Origin: Trichoplax sp. H2
Taxonomy: Eukaryota; Placozoa; Uniplacotomia; Trichoplacea
Direction of reading: 5' to 3'
NCBI GenBank assembly: GCA_003344405.1
Contig: NOWV01000002.1
Span: 1,302,001-1,366,000 of the forward strand
Length of the DNA: 64,000 nucleotides
In this document: piece by piece, positions 1 to 14,149 of the stretch
Position numbering within the stretch: the first letter of the stretch is position 1
Layout: each line of letters begins with the position of its first letter
Program-made: the position numbers and the translations under genes
Notes under the pieces: model-generated
Told to the model about the DNA's origin: nothing
Database searches by the model: none
What the model saw: the letters and a program-made list of their open reading frames with translations, nothing else

Positions 1-2593
1 GCATTATGTATTCATGTTAATGTCAATAATGACTGAACGATGTGACAGCTAATTAGATCGGAACTTGATTAAGATTTTTTCTCTTAAGTAAGGCTATAGA
101 TTAATTATTTTTTATTTACATTTTATGATAAAATCTTCATAGGCCAAGTTCATGCTTGTTATTCGTTTTGTTTTCCTAATAAAGTTCCTATCCCGATTTA
201 CATGTTTATTGTTCAAGATTTCTTTACTACAATGAATTCTTTTCCATTTATCCATCTCCATTTAGATGAAATTATTTATCTACGGTTTATTTTGAGAATC
301 AGGAGGGAAAATTACTTTGATATGACCGTCAATTTTTATACGGTATACACTATGCACATTACCATCATCAGCGATCTAGTGTTTATTTACGGGTTAAATT
401 TATGCGTATAAATCACCTGAGTGAGAAAGAAATATTATATTTTATGGGATAGATCAAGTGAGATCCTTATTTGATTGGCCTTCAAAAATATACACACCTT
501 CCTGGACTATTGTATTATACGTAGTAAATTTTACTTTCGCGTCACCCAAGCTTAACCAGTATTATCATTTTTTAATATAAAGTTATACTATGGTCAGGCA
601 AAGTCTTATCTAATAAAATCGACAAAGCAAAGAATATCGAGATTTATTGCATGTTCAGTGTTGTATCTCTTTTTATATTAAACGCTTTCTGGAAGAATTT
701 TATCTAATTTTGCATGACATCTTGTCACCGTTAAGTTAATTCAGTTTCAGTATACTGCAAAGTCATAGTTTGATTATGTAGGCATTAAATAATGAAGTGA
801 TAACTTTTCAATCTCACGTCGTGAAGTATCTGCTATAAAGGCAAGTTGAAGATGTATTATGGAATTATAGTATTTGTCACTTTTATTAATAACTCCTTTC
901 TGGTTTTCCTTATTGAAAAGGAATTAAGATTAAAAGCTGGCAATAAACGTGAAATGATCGATATATTTTTCAACGATAACTTACCTTAAAGCTGCCTAAA
1001 TGTTTACGTTCTATTAATTTAAATGTTCGATTAGAGGGAATATAATCTTAAAGTTAGTGCAAATAGTGCATTATTATTAACTAGTCAGGATATGTATCTA
1101 TAACAGATACCTTAATGGGTTTTCCTGAGAGTTTTATAATGCTCTCATAGTAATATAAGATAGAAGCTAAGATATGTGTACCAGTGTAGTGGACTAGGCA
1201 GAATAAAATGTTTTAGAGAACAGTAACTGATGATGAAGCAGCTCAAGTGCAGCATGCTTAATTTTGGAATTTCATGAAATATGAGCCTTAATTACAGTAG
1301 CTGCAAGGACGCTACAAACGGTAATTTATTTTAACTAGAATGTAGATTTGAACAAGTTATTATTACTATCAATTTACGGGTTTATTACTGAGGATAATAC
1401 GATGTTTTACTGCGATCGTAGGTTTATAGCTCCTGTATATTCTATGTAGCGGCAGATAATTATATTAACGTGTTCATCAGTGCTCAGCAGCAAATAAAAA
1501 TTAAAGTCAGCTTTTAATGTCGTTCAGTAAGAGTGGGATATTTATAGCGAAGGCCTTGCTTTAATAACTTACCAAGATACTTCTAAAAGATCTAATCAAG
1601 AATGAATAATGTCACCTAAAGTGAATATCTGGAGGTAAAATTTTAACAGCTTTACTATGGAAAAATAAAACTCCTGAAATTATTTTCCATGCTTTTTCGC
1701 ATCACTACAATAAGTACTAGATACAAATATGATTTCTTCCCTGAAAAAAACTAGCTTGGTAGCTGGCTTGACTTTTCATAGAAATGATTTTTTACTAGAA
1801 TTTTACTCTGAGCGAAATAATTAAAAATGCATTTCGCTATGGCTAATTATTTATCCGTTGAAATTCGTGACTTGGTATCTACAAGTAATGGAGTAAATTG
1901 ATAATTTCGGACCATATTTATTATTGATTTATCTTTAAATAAAAAATTTGTTTGAAATTTAAGAGTAAATTTTGAATTCTGTAGAAAGTTTAAGCAACTT
2001 ATCCGAAACTTTACACTATTCAGTACACATTAACGCATACTAAAAATATTAGTCTGCTTCCTTTAGGATAAGAACACATAAAAATTTTGTCCTAAGGGGT
2101 TCTGGAAGCATTATTTTATTATGGTAGCTAAATACGAATTCAATACTTTATTTTGAGACATTGGAATATTTTAATATATTCGTTATTTTCACCATCATTC
2201 ATAATTACTTATATTTGATAAATTCGAAAGATAGAATATTAGAGCTGCATACAAAAGTATAGGTATGCTGGTTTTATTAACTACTGTATCCGTTACCAAG
2301 ACATGTAAGAACTGAATCCTAAATTTATACTTAATAATATGTTGGCAAAGTATTTAACTATGAATCAAAAATTATTTGCTATGATATATCAATAGAATAG
2401 GATAAAAAGTTGCTCTAAAATTAAAACTACATAGAGTTCATGCGCATAAGCATGCAGATATAAATAAAATAAATTAAAAATAGAAAATATTCAATCATTA
2501 ATCCTAGGTAGTTTATGGAAATTTTTGTACCCTTTGCTATTCGTTTCCAGGAAAAAAGTATAAGATTCCATTCGAACTATGAAATTACCATTT
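1..2593. other. Non-coding flank downstream of the hydroxyacid oxidase gene
   Basis: No exon-like open frame with recognisable homology or paired splice sites was found on either strand. Open frames here are short (up to about 69 codons) and have low-complexity, AT-driven composition. The stretch lies 3' of the minus-strand oxidase gene, so its right edge should hold that gene's 3' UTR. I see no convincing repeat family; the TACAGTACTGTA palindrome common elsewhere in the window is absent here. Confidence 0.6.
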
Positions 2594-5500
2594 TTAGATT
2601 TTAGAAAAATTTGTCGCGTAAATTACGGATGATGGTGTAATATCTCCGATAGATGTACAACCTGAAATTATCATTAAAATTCAATAGTTTAATCGGTGTA
2701 TTGCATTTAGGTAGTAAGTACGTACGTAAGAAAGTATTATCAGTTATATATTTAAATAAATGTTGAATTATAATTATCAAAACTACTGAATAAGCAAATG
2801 CTTATTTGTCTATTTCAAAGCTTTCGTAAACTTTGAGATTTTACGTGAATCTTGCTATAGATTTAAAGAGTAATACTATTCACCATTAACTGAAAGATTT
2901 TATAAATAATTCCCCACAAGTTTTATAGAGTATTGTCTCCAGTAGTAGCAAATTGCCCATACTTTGCAATGTATACCTCCAGGATAATTAGCATAGGAAG
3001 CCTTCCTACTTTGTTAGATCATAGCTAGTTATTCGATAATTTAATTCTTTAGATCAGAATATTTTAATGTATTATCTAGCTTGTAATCTTCATAGCAATT
3101 CGAGGGTACGTTACAACTGCTAAATACGTATAAGGGAGGTGTTCATATTCTATCTGATGTAGTAACGTTATCCAACATATTAATTGCAATTATCACTTAA
3201 GAAGTGTCTCATTTCCTGTAATTGTTTAATAACTAACCTGCCAGCTGCATAGTTCTCTGGAGCTCTTCTTTTAGCAGTTGTAAAACTTTTTTCACGCCGT
3301 CAGAGCCCTACAATGAGTTAGAGTAACTAAAACTTACATGAATTGATTACAGGAATATAAAATTGCTTAGATTGCAACATGGATAGATCTGTCAAGAGGA
3401 TTGGCGTCTTCGACTTGGCTAATGGCTACACTAGCACAATGCAAAATAATTGACCGTTCTACTATCCTTAAGTTAGTTAATGTTAAAGTCACAATATTCG
3501 GACGCTACAAATATTCATAGGTAATTATTAACAACAATTCCGACATAGTGCAGGACTTAATTCTATTAATGATGTTGTTGGAGATGAGATAGTTATTTCA
3601 TCTAGTAAACAAAGTAATTTATAGGATTAATAGATACATTTTACTGTCTTACGTTGTAGCAAAGACCCCATAATATCGGTCTGCCAATGAAAACAGCTCG
3701 AGCACCTAGTGCAAGTGCCTTAAATACATCGGTCCCGAGACGAAAACCTCCATCGACATAAATTTCTGCTTGTTCTTTAACTGCTTCGACAATTTCAGGA
3801 AGAACTTCAATCTAATCGCACATGTATTAATATTTAGGTTGTATGATTTATAATGTTAATAACGTATTTGAATCAGATAAACAAAATTCTAAGTTAAATA
3901 GAAAGATTTTGTAAGTTTTGGAAGGTATTTTACATACTGCAGTAGGGACGCCATCTAATTGTCGACCTCCATGATTTGAAATCCAGATAGCCTTGATGCC
4001 TCTCCTAATAGCTTCGCTAGCATCTTCAGCGGTTAGTATGCCCTTAACAATAACCTGTAGCGAAGTTATAGTTTGCAGCCAGCTTATGGATTCCCAGGTG
4101 ATTGAACCGTCAATTTGCATTTGGTAATTGTTGCTCCATCCGCTATTCTCGACCTCAGTATCCACACCTTTGAATGAATTTGATGAAAAATTGGCAAGAT
4201 GCAAATGCGGAGGTAAATCAAATCTAAGAAAAGGAGAAATAATTATAAGCTTGTAGTATGGACTACCGGTACTAAATAAGGACCTGGATAGTTGTAGTTA
4301 GCGTTGATTACGATTGTTTACAGTGCTTCTTTTGAAGTACATTCAATCCTTATGTTATCACTAGTTAGAAACCATATGATATAGGGCTTAATTAATAATG
4401 CATAAAATCTGGTCATAACATTATTATAAATCGCTAACCCTTGTCTTATTTCTTTTCTTCTATTACCAGCCACAGGCACATCTACTGTTACTACTAAAGC
4501 TTTAAATCCAGATCTTTCAGCTCTGTGAACAAAATTTCGTGTCAATTCGCGATCTGGAGAAACGTAAAGTTGGAACCATCTTAGTCCGTCTCCTGAAGCA
4601 ACCCCAACGTCCTCGATTGAAGTAGTGCTATATGTACTTAGGGTCATGCAGCTTTTCATAAATTTAGCAGCTATACCGTTAAAATAGAAGAACTTTTAGT
4701 TAATAGCGTAGAGTATGTCCTACAACTAATTCTGTTGTAATCATTAAATCATGATATGACAAATTATAATCCAGTGCTATGGATAAATTTTAAGTTATTA
4801 GTATGCATGTGATGCGTAAATCGATTAAAGAAGGATTGGTAGTAACAAGTCTATAGAGTGTTGACCAGTAATATGCAAGAGTTTATTATAATTTAGAGGC
4901 GGCTATAAATTCTTTTTAACCTTGAGCTGTTGCAATTTCACCATCCGGATGAGCTAGCTTTTGCATGGCAGTAGGTGATATTCCAATTGGCATTTCAATC
5001 TTTCGACCAAGAATTGTGGTAGATAAATCCACGTTCGTTACATCGATCAGCATTCGAGGTCTGATTCGAATTCTTTCGTTATGATTGTTTAAGAGAAAGA
5101 AAAGGATTATGATCATCAATTTAAGGCGATAGGGCAATAGTCACAAATTGATTACAGATTATTTGGAAAGATATATCTCAATAATGCTATCTAAATGAAT
5201 AATAGTAATAGCCGTAGACTCCATTATCTACATACGCATAAGTCTTACGATTAATTATCAATATAATTATTAGAACTAATAGATGTCAAGTAAAGCTTTC
5301 TATAGCCTACGATCTACTGTACTTTCAAATTATTCCAGGCATTCAAATCAGATTGTGACGGAGATAATACCGTTGTGAATGATATTAAAGTGCTGATGGG
5401 ACATGATGCAACAGATTATACTTCCCATAGTAAAAATCTTAAAACTTTAAAAGCAAGAATTACAACAGCAAATGATCGAATAAATTATACGTGCAAGAGA

Positions 5501-6004
5501 ATTAGGCCTTCCTACAGCATGGCTGTGTCAGTTTAAGTAAAAATTTAGCAGAATGTTGATGTACAGTATACACTATTCGAACATCTTTCGTGATTATTTC
5601 CATTAATTTTACGTATTATTGCTGCTAAAAATTAAATATAGATATTTTAAGGCAACTTTGCTTCCATTTGCTTTAGATATAATTGCTGCTAAGGATCAAA
5701 TACAGGAAAATAACTTGATTGCAACTTGAGGACAAGAATGAATGAATAGTAAATCTCATTGACTAGTAAGATAGGATGACGAAGTAGGCCAGTCTAGTTA
5801 GAATTGTAACTTGATTCAATTCTGGTATAAAGAGAAATTATCTTAAATACACTGTTTAGACAAAAATATCTACCTTTTGAATATTTCAACGTTATCTCGT
5901 AGTGTTTCCTCATCATCTGCTCCAACATTATAATAACTTAAAGCATTCTTACTTAAATTTTCGCTTGCAAACTGTTCAATGTCTCGAATGCATAGCGGTT
6001 GCAT
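2594..6004 (-). CDS. HAO1: 2-hydroxyacid oxidase / glycolate oxidase (FMN-dependent, peroxisomal)
   Basis: Seven exons (2594-2661, 3238-3307, 3653-3811, 3938-4223, 4439-4670, 4921-5072, 5874-6004) join in phase into 365 aa; human HAO1 is 370 aa. The family oxidises glycolate and related 2-hydroxyacids to 2-oxoacids with FMN, giving hydrogen peroxide. Visible active-site equivalents: Tyr24, Tyr130 (in FQLYV), Asp158 (VTVDVP), Lys232 (VIVKGIL), His256 (ISNHGG) and Arg259. The FMN phosphate-binding segment [16 protein letters not shown] is in exon 5. The last exon is separated by a 576-bp intron and encodes GCTSIGDI...FSKI; the terminal SKI matches a type 1 peroxisomal targeting signal. The ATG at 6004 gives [13 protein letters not shown], which aligns with the family N-terminus. 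HAO1 versus HAO2-type substrate preference is not settled; the loop here reads [11 protein letters not shown]. Call is firm from catalytic residues and full length. Confidence 0.95.
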
Positions 6005-8527
6005 TTCGTGTAGCTAAGAACGGATAATATAATGGTTTATTATACGTATTGATCAAATAGCTATATAAGTATTTTTGTAATCGAATATAGTCGTTTATAT
6101 CCTTCTCTGGCCGGTTTAAACGTAAAAGTCAAGTTATATCTTGGCAATTAGTCCCAATTTTGTTATTTAATTGCAGTCACTACGCCCTTAACTTTCGAGG
6201 GCGTTTACCAGGTCTAAAAGCAGCATATGGTACTTAAGCTGATATGGAGTCATAGTACAATTAATCGTGTTAGAACACTCCTATAGCCAGTTTAAACATC
6301 CTTTCTACTTCGGACAGATGGCCATCAACGACGCAGCAGATTTATTCATAATATGGAGACCCAAACGTGACCTGAGATAACAGGATACAAATAAGCAATC
6401 GTCGAGGAATGCTGGTATAAATCAGAATTCTTCCAAGCCATCCGCTAACACAACATAATATTTCAATCAAGAAAACTAGTTCAATAAAAATTTCTTTCTT
6501 TCCGAAATACTATACATATATATTTTTAAAGCTTGTATAATTTATTGATTGTAAATTACAATCGACCATTTTACAAGGATAAATTTTTAATTTTCTGGCA
6601 AAGTCCTATTCTATCGTTTTATGTTATTACAAACTACCTAATTTTTATCCCAGAAACTGACAAAGTAAAAATATACTATTTCATTTCGAAATGTATGGAT
6701 AACTTTAATACTTGTATAAATTCAACTGGTGGTAAATTATATTATAATCTACTAATTCACAAAAATTAATTTTTAATTTTCTCGGAAAATGCTATTTTAT
6801 CGTACAATTTTTTGGAAAATTGCATAGTGATATGTAGAGGAAGGATGAGTGGAAGTTATCTATTTTTTCCTGAAAATAAAATTTGTAGTAGTTAAAATTC
6901 ACTACTTGCAGAATGTCATCTATGATAAGAATGAATTATGTAATTATGAATTTCATTGGAATGGTCCTATATTTGTTGTAAATAGTGTTAGATATTACGA
7001 TATAGGTTACATTAGCTATTAGATAGAGCGTTAAGTATATGATTAGAATATCATCTATATAAGTACTTATAATATGAAGACTTGTATGTAGTCTTGCAGT
7101 ACCGTACATGATTATATTGTAAAAGGAGGACTGATAATTTATTATAGATAACCATTTGCATATGTTGTAAAGTAAACGATAGCTGCAATAGTTAGTAATT
7201 AGATGTATGTGTAAAATGCCAGGACGCAAAAAGGCAAAAGGTGTAAGCTGGAATATCTATAAATACCCAGCATTTTTTAATAATGAAGTTGGTTACAAAT
7301 CTTACTTGCGGAGTAGAACTCATTGCATAAAAACATAACAATATTCACAGTAGATTTAAGTGTATTTTTTGGTAGGTATGAAGGAAAACATGAGAGATCC
7401 CTAGTGTTAGGCGATTCCTATCGGAGTGAATACGTGATAATTCAGGTTCGATACTATCTTTCTTGTAAATTAGTAATGGGACAATCTCAGTTTATTGTGC
7501 TTTCAGAGTACGTTAAAGAATGAAGTTATCGCAAAATCTGGAAATTGGTAATGGTTAAAGAAATTATTACACAAGGAATTTACAATCATGCTAGTAGTAT
7601 TACTTTTCTTAAAATTTATTTAAGAAGATTATAACAGAGCATTACAAGTCAGTAATCTGAGTCTATATTTTGCACGTCCAGTACAACAGTAGTAGAAGTT
7701 AAGAAAGATTAAATAATCATATAGTCTCAATATGATCTACTAAAAATGAACTGATTGTAGACATAGAATTTTGCAATGCCGAATGAGCACTTTGTAATGT
7801 TGTTTCTGTAACAGCAGATATCGTTTCAATACATGGATCAACTCTATGTTATTTTTACAAGTATGATTGAAAATTTTGAATCATATCGTTTACGCACTGT
7901 TATTTACGCCATTAAATGAATTAAAATGCCTAACATTTGATACCAGAAAAGAAATACTCCGAATTGAAATTAAGAAAAACAAAACATTTTGTCATAGACA
8001 TCTGGTAAAGCTTTATCAAATCATATAACATACTACGGTTTGGTTTTATACATAGTTTAATAAATAATTTTAATACCAATAGTCATAGCTACGGCTGGTA
8101 GATTTAGCTCTTAAAATTAAATGCTTTGTTTAATTATAATCATTTTTGTAATAAAAACGCTTACTGTGCTAAATCTTGAGCAAGCAATACTAAAATTATA
8201 CTGGTATAACAGATTATAGATCTTAAGACAGTCATTACCAATTACTAAATTTTTGTTAAATGTAAGGTGATCCATATGTCATGGACATTTATATGCAATA
8301 AAGACGTTTACAAATTCAGTATAATTGCATTGTTGTGGATTCAATCAATATTCATTATGGAGTCACGATTTGTAAGTCTATAGTGCGACATAAAGAATTA
8401 CGAAATTGACCATTTTTAACGAGCTTATTTGATATGCAGTTTATTGAAAGTGATTAAAACATAAAGTTATCTTGCAGAATGAGAATCATAATATTTTTAT
8501 TTTATAATACAGATCAGGTTCCATGTC
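6005..8527. other. Intergenic stretch between the oxidase and MCC genes
   Basis: This should contain the promoter of the minus-strand oxidase gene near its left edge and the 3' UTR of MCC near its right edge. Open frames at 6533-6769 and 6936-7229 are lysine/tyrosine/isoleucine-rich and show no domain or splice structure, so I do not call them genes. A weak, diverged direct duplication is visible at about 6531-6615 versus 6711-6800 (shared words include CTTGTATAA and TTTTTAATTTTCT), offset about 180 bp. Confidence 0.55.
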
Positions 8528-11500
8528 TTATTTTGTAATGCTGAATAATTTCTCTAAAGTGTTTGTCTTCGTTTTCGAGATATCCACCTGAAAGAATTAG
8601 AAAAATACAGTAAATTTCATATCGAAACATTGAAAGTACAGTAACGTGAAACAAATTTTTAAAAGCACTGAGATTTTTTATAATTAACGACAGAGATTTT
8701 TTTACTCGAAGCTAGCAAGGAGTAGTAAGGTTTACATAGCACTAATACTATGTAAAAATCGGTTAAATTCGAAAATTTATACGGAATAAAAATAATTCGT
8801 AAATTCAAAAGTATAAGCTTTATGAGGCTTGTTTCCTGACCTGACTTGGACTTTTGTTATAGATTAATGCCAGCTGGTCTTCCAATAGTTTAATTTTTAG
8901 TTTTAATCTTTGCTTTGCACGATCATAGGCGTTGATAAGTTCGTGATTAGATCTTTTTAAATCTTCTATCAATTCGTCATTATACTGATATTTCGTTTCA
9001 GTTAATAATTTAATTTGCTTTAAAGATTTTTTGAATTCATTTAAAGTAATTACATTTGCTTGACTAAGTTCGTCTTCTGGTGAGCGTGTTGTTCGCTTAA
9101 CAAATTCATAAATATATTATATTAGAATTCAAGTCTTATATGATATTTCATGTCCGTTAATCTTTCAACTTACCCTTCTGTGTTGTTTTTCTCTCGTTGT
9201 TGGGTTTGCAATTTGAAAAGAATTATTGCTTTCATCGATTACGATGACTCCACTATCCAAGCTTCGATCATTACTTCTATACGAAGTATCGGAACTGGAT
9301 GTGAGAAGTTGTTCCAACTTCAGATTATGGACGTAGTCTTTTTCACGATAGATCTCCAAAGTCAGTTGTAAAATTTTCTTTTCTTTCTCTAATATATTAG
9401 TTTTGTATTTTAAATTAATTATGTCTTCTTTTCTTGTTACGTGATCCAGCAAATGTACAGCAGTATCAATATCTAAGAGATCATGTTGCTTTAGCTTATT
9501 TGATAGAGTGCTCAAGATACCCTCCATAGATATTTGCTCTACATTAGGCGGTACTACTCTAAGCGTTGTCCTTTTATCGATTAATTTTCTAGCATATGAT
9601 TTCAACCTCTTCTGATCATCCATACTCAACGTATTATTGAATACCGCTGAATTTTCATTCGACAATTGACTAACCGATGTAGTCTTACTATCACTAACAG
9701 CGTTGAAATCTTTCAGTAGAACTATAGCTGCGTCTTCGATGTTTCGTCTTCTGTCCACCCAGTGCTGCAAGTAATCACTGCTTTTATCTAAATTATAGTA
9801 AGATCTTATTCTATCTGATGAAGTTAACATGCTAGATTTGATGCCTAACGATCTACATTGGGATAACATGATGCGCAGATCACATTCAAATAATGAGGCT
9901 AGAAGTTCGTAGATTTCTAAAGATCTGTCTGTGTACTCTAACGCCGATCTCAGAATTGCACAGTTTGATTCGTATTTTCCATTAAGTACGGTCAAAGCAC
10001 TTGCAATTTCTTTACACTCTTCAATGGCCAAGAGTAAAGCGTTGTTATCAGCCGTTAATTCATCGATTTTTGTAGTTAAGGACGTATGATCAGATACTGC
10101 TTGCTGCATCTTGGCTTTAACAACGTTATCGACGTAATCCATTAGGCCATGAAATAATTCCTCGTAGTTAGTGCAACGGTGAATTATTAATAGTAATTCT
10201 TTATAATGCAATTGCGAAAAATATTCCTGTGTGATAACATGATAGAATTTGTTTAGCTAAAACCACATGGTAGTAAAATAATACTAAATTAAATGTTTAA
10301 ACTTAGAGTAATAAGTAAAGTATGAAGTAGAAATATACGTAGTACAGTATTTTGATGATCTTGTTTGCAGTAATCGATATTTTAAATTCTGTTAAACGTA
10401 GACATTGTATTGTTAATGAGAAATTTTTCAGTCGACTTAACTACAGAGCCTATACAATATTAGCACTCTACAAAAGTCAGACTTGTTACCTCGATACTTT
10501 CATTGTCATTATCCAAATTATTCGATTTAGTGTTGCTTGATGCACTTAAATAACTGGAATCCAGTTCAGAAGGCTGAAATCTTTTGAGAACCATTTCGTT
10601 TATAAAACCATGCATTGGGCTATCCTGTAACATTTTCCTTTCTTGTCGGTCATTTTGCTTAGACGTTGCATTCTCTACGTTAACGTGGTTATCTCCACCT
10701 GTAAACTGTAAATAATCGCTAAATCCAGCTGATAATCGCTTGTTTATATTGCTCGCAGCGCAATAATTTGCATCATTAGAATGAATTTCGTTCAATTGAA
10801 ATGATGGACTTTCAAGGCTATTTCTTAGCATTTCATTGGATACGTGGCCAGAATTATTTAAAGAATCCACTCTCTGGAAGATATTTCTACCATTATCTTT
10901 GCAAGCATTTTCTTGAGTGGTGAAAGTATTGGTTTCTTTTTTTCTGCTTGCAGCTATAACACTACTAGAATCTTGAGTTACGTTACCCCAATCAGGGCTA
11001 GTAGCTGTTCTCATCATTGAATTTTCACCAGTGGTTATCGACATGTCATTTTGGCTTAGATCTGACGCAATCATCTTAGAATAATGTATCTAAATCATTT
11101 TTGAAATTGGAATTATCAGAATAACCATAAAGGACATAAATAGCTTTAAACTGATTTAATCCGATTACAAGTAGCATCATGATTTCATTTTATTGATTGC
11201 TCTATAATAAGAGCTATGTAGTAAATAATTCTTCAACATACTTTCCTCTCGAGGTCTTCTTTTTCTTTTGCTAAGTCCGTATAGGATTGACGGAGATTCT
11301 TCATTGCCTGAATTACAGACATGCATAACATTAGTATTCGTATTTAAAATAAGAACAGCTTTTACTTAGGTACATGGATCAATAGGTATTTTGGTACGAT
11401 TTTTATATCTTTATAACGCCTTTTGGTAAAAAATTTGAAATAATTTCTATCGAAATTTGAAACCGTTAATACGCTCTCTAGCACGCATAAGAATTATCGC

Positions 11501-14149
11501 ATGATAACAGCTTCTTAAATGGATTAAAATACAGTATGTAATGTACAGTGATACTTACATCTATAAGTTCTGTTCTTTCCATAATTTCATAATTTAAATT
11601 TGGTGATTCTAAAGGTATGAAATAACGACAATATTTAGCAGTCCAAAAGCAATATTTAAATTAAAAATTAATTCAAGTGCATGTTACAAAGCGATGATTA
11701 GCTTCTTGAAGTGCTATGCTATCTTTTAATATTTGCGGACATAACATTACTGTATGTAGACACTATTGACAAACCTATATTATTTCGAATGTGTTGTCCG
11801 TAGTAGTAACTTGAATCTTGATGTGCCTTACCGTGCTAGAATCATGAAACATATAAAAATCTCGGGTTTACACTTTTAACAGTTAAAAAATTGTGAGTAA
11901 TTTTATCAAGTTGTTAACGCACAAAGTCTCAGCATGTGTTGTCCGTGCAGTACTATGCTATCGTGATAAATATATTGTGGACAGTAAATGGCATTTACTT
12001 ACGCTGTATCCCTCTTTTGATTTCATACTATCAGCCTTCTTAAATTTGTTGCTACTAGATGCATTGGTACCTGTATTAGTAACTCGGCTCAGATTAGATA
12101 AGTATGTTCCATTCTCTCTGCTAAAACTATTTATTATACCTGATAAAGGAAATAGGATAAAAAGAGAGATTTTGATTAGTTATCACCAAAAATTTAATAT
12201 AGACCAGTGCTACCAAATGATAAAATGCATGGCTTCAACAAATGATCATCTTACTTGATTCATCGTCGTAAAATTCGCTATTAATACCGTTAAGATCGTT
12301 CGTATCAACGTCATCAACGTCAGAATAATTTCTATCGGTCGTTTTCAATACTTCATTCTGCCTGGTTAACTTCCTAGATAACTCGGCAATAGTACCTTGT
12401 AATTCTGTAACGCTATGTTGCGATTCAGTCGTTAAATTCTTTAATCTTTTTTCGTAGTCAGCAATAGCAAATTGATAGCTTTCACGGACTTGTTGTAACT
12501 CTACTCTTAAATCGTCGCGCTCAAGAATAGCACGACGAAATCGATCGGTAAGAGTATTAATCTTATCATCTGCGTATTTCATCGATTGGATAGTTTCCTG
12601 CGTTGATAGGGTATAGTATCCCGTTCGGGTGATGTTTTATTATTACCATAATGTAAAAATTAAAAAAACCAAAATTATAACGTGATTATCTTTAAGCACA
12701 TGCACACGATTGTCTAGTCTCATGCTTTAGCAGATCTCAACTTTAACTGTGTGAATAGTAACAAGGAATTGCAGCATGTATTCAAGATAAATGAACTCGA
12801 TAAATATGATAATGGTCAACAAACAAATATTAATCTGAAGGAATTACCAATCTTCTATATCGATAAGTCTATCTATGAGGCTGAAAAGCATAACTATCTT
12901 CATCAAAGGTGAAGAACTACAGTACCAGCTACTGTGTAACAGCTGATATTTATTAAAAATTATGACTAATGTTTTCTCGGCCGCTAAACAAAGGTTCTTT
13001 CATTTCAAAAAGTAAGGTTATCACGTAGCGTTATAGATAATTCATATCCTGAAGACGATAACGGATGATAATTATCGTTGTAAATATCTTATCATAACGT
13101 TATTTGTTTGATTTCCTGTCCATATCTACGAATAAGTAATTCAATTTATTCAATTCTTTAACGACAAAGCTGATTTTCATATCTAGAATATTTAAATCAG
13201 TTTTGCTTTCATCAAATAGAAGTAATAGGATTGGATTTTCAGAGATGTACAATACACGTATGACCATTTTTAAATATGCTGTATATTTATTCTAACTACA
13301 GGAAGTGTGATTTGGGCTTGGAATCAAAGTCCACTTCTTTGAATAATGTAAGCGTATATGATATTCAGTACAGTATACAGACTGGTCATTACAATAAATA
13401 GGATAGGCTGGTTGCATTATGATGTGACAGATCGTCATTGGTAAAATCATTACCTATTCCGAAAAGATATCCTTGTTTATGTCAAGAAGGATTGGCTATA
13501 ATCTCAATTGACGTAAGGTACAAGTGCAAGCCTCATTTAGGACTAAAATTGGAGAGAATGACTCAAAAGGTGCAATGCAATGATAAGCGATTTCATCGAT
13601 TTTACAAGGAAAACTGAATTATGGTCACTAATGACAGATCAACCTGAAAGAACTATAAATTTTATATCCAATTACGCAGGATGCAAAATGTATATATATA
13701 ACACATAGACTACGTAAATGAACTTTCGAGGTGTCAAAATTTCACTGATTTGTTATTGTTTTTTTTACCCTTATTTTATCAAAAAATAAAGATATTAAAA
13801 AACAGCTTCGAAATTAAACATCTATTAATATAAATTCATCACTGATATTGAAATTAAAACGTACAGTATAAAGAATGATTTAATCTTAGCCCTGGGCTAT
13901 TCTTATAATTTATGATTATTTCATATCCAACGTTAATATCACCGTTCATTTGTGCAATATTCACAAGAAATTAGCTTAAAGGCTTGTGATTGTTATTCTA
14001 GTAAGACTCACCAACAACTGGCAATCGAATTCATCATCGACGACCAAATTTAAGCATTCTTCCTGATTTGCTTTTAAGGGCATTATTTTTGTTGATGAAT
14101 TGCAGTTCGTGGAAACTTTATTAAGACGTCGATAAGATGTTTTGTCCAT
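8528..14149 (-). CDS. MCC: MCC (mutated in colorectal cancers) orthologue, coiled-coil scaffold
   Basis: Eight exons (8528-8587, 8841-9095, 9174-10226, 10490-11074, 11242-11307, 11559-11608, 12255-12597, 14012-14149) join in phase into 849 aa; human MCC is 829 aa. The family is an elongated coiled-coil protein linked to cell-cycle, adhesion and polarity functions. Matches seen: exon 2 has an acidic/basic coiled coil (MKYADDKI, ITELx-type VTELQGTIAELSRKL); the 9174-10226 exon carries IEECK, GKYESNCAILRSALEY and YELLASLFE around residues 462-508, the block known as the MCC-bdg_PDZ region; exon 7 has ELIEDLKRSNHELINAYDRAK (residues about 786-806). The 10490-11074 exon is a Ser/Asn-rich, poorly conserved linker. 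Start is the first ATG of the exon at 14012-14149, which is in phase but less conserved. The last exon (19 codons, ending in SITK) is the least certain; it lacks the C-terminal PDZ ligand (ETSL) of the human protein. It is upstream of the oxidase gene on the same strand. Confidence 0.9.

Noticed and set aside
3176-3240. Alternative end of the oxidase at TAG 3235-3233, or via a 22-nt intron to ...NETLLK
   Set aside because: A 22-nt intron is too short. The exon at 2594-2661 joins in phase and restores the conserved C-terminus and SKI signal.
9150-9371. Plus-strand 73-codon frame over the MCC gene
   Set aside because: It is the antisense shadow of the MCC coding exon 9174-10226, which has clear homology on the minus strand.
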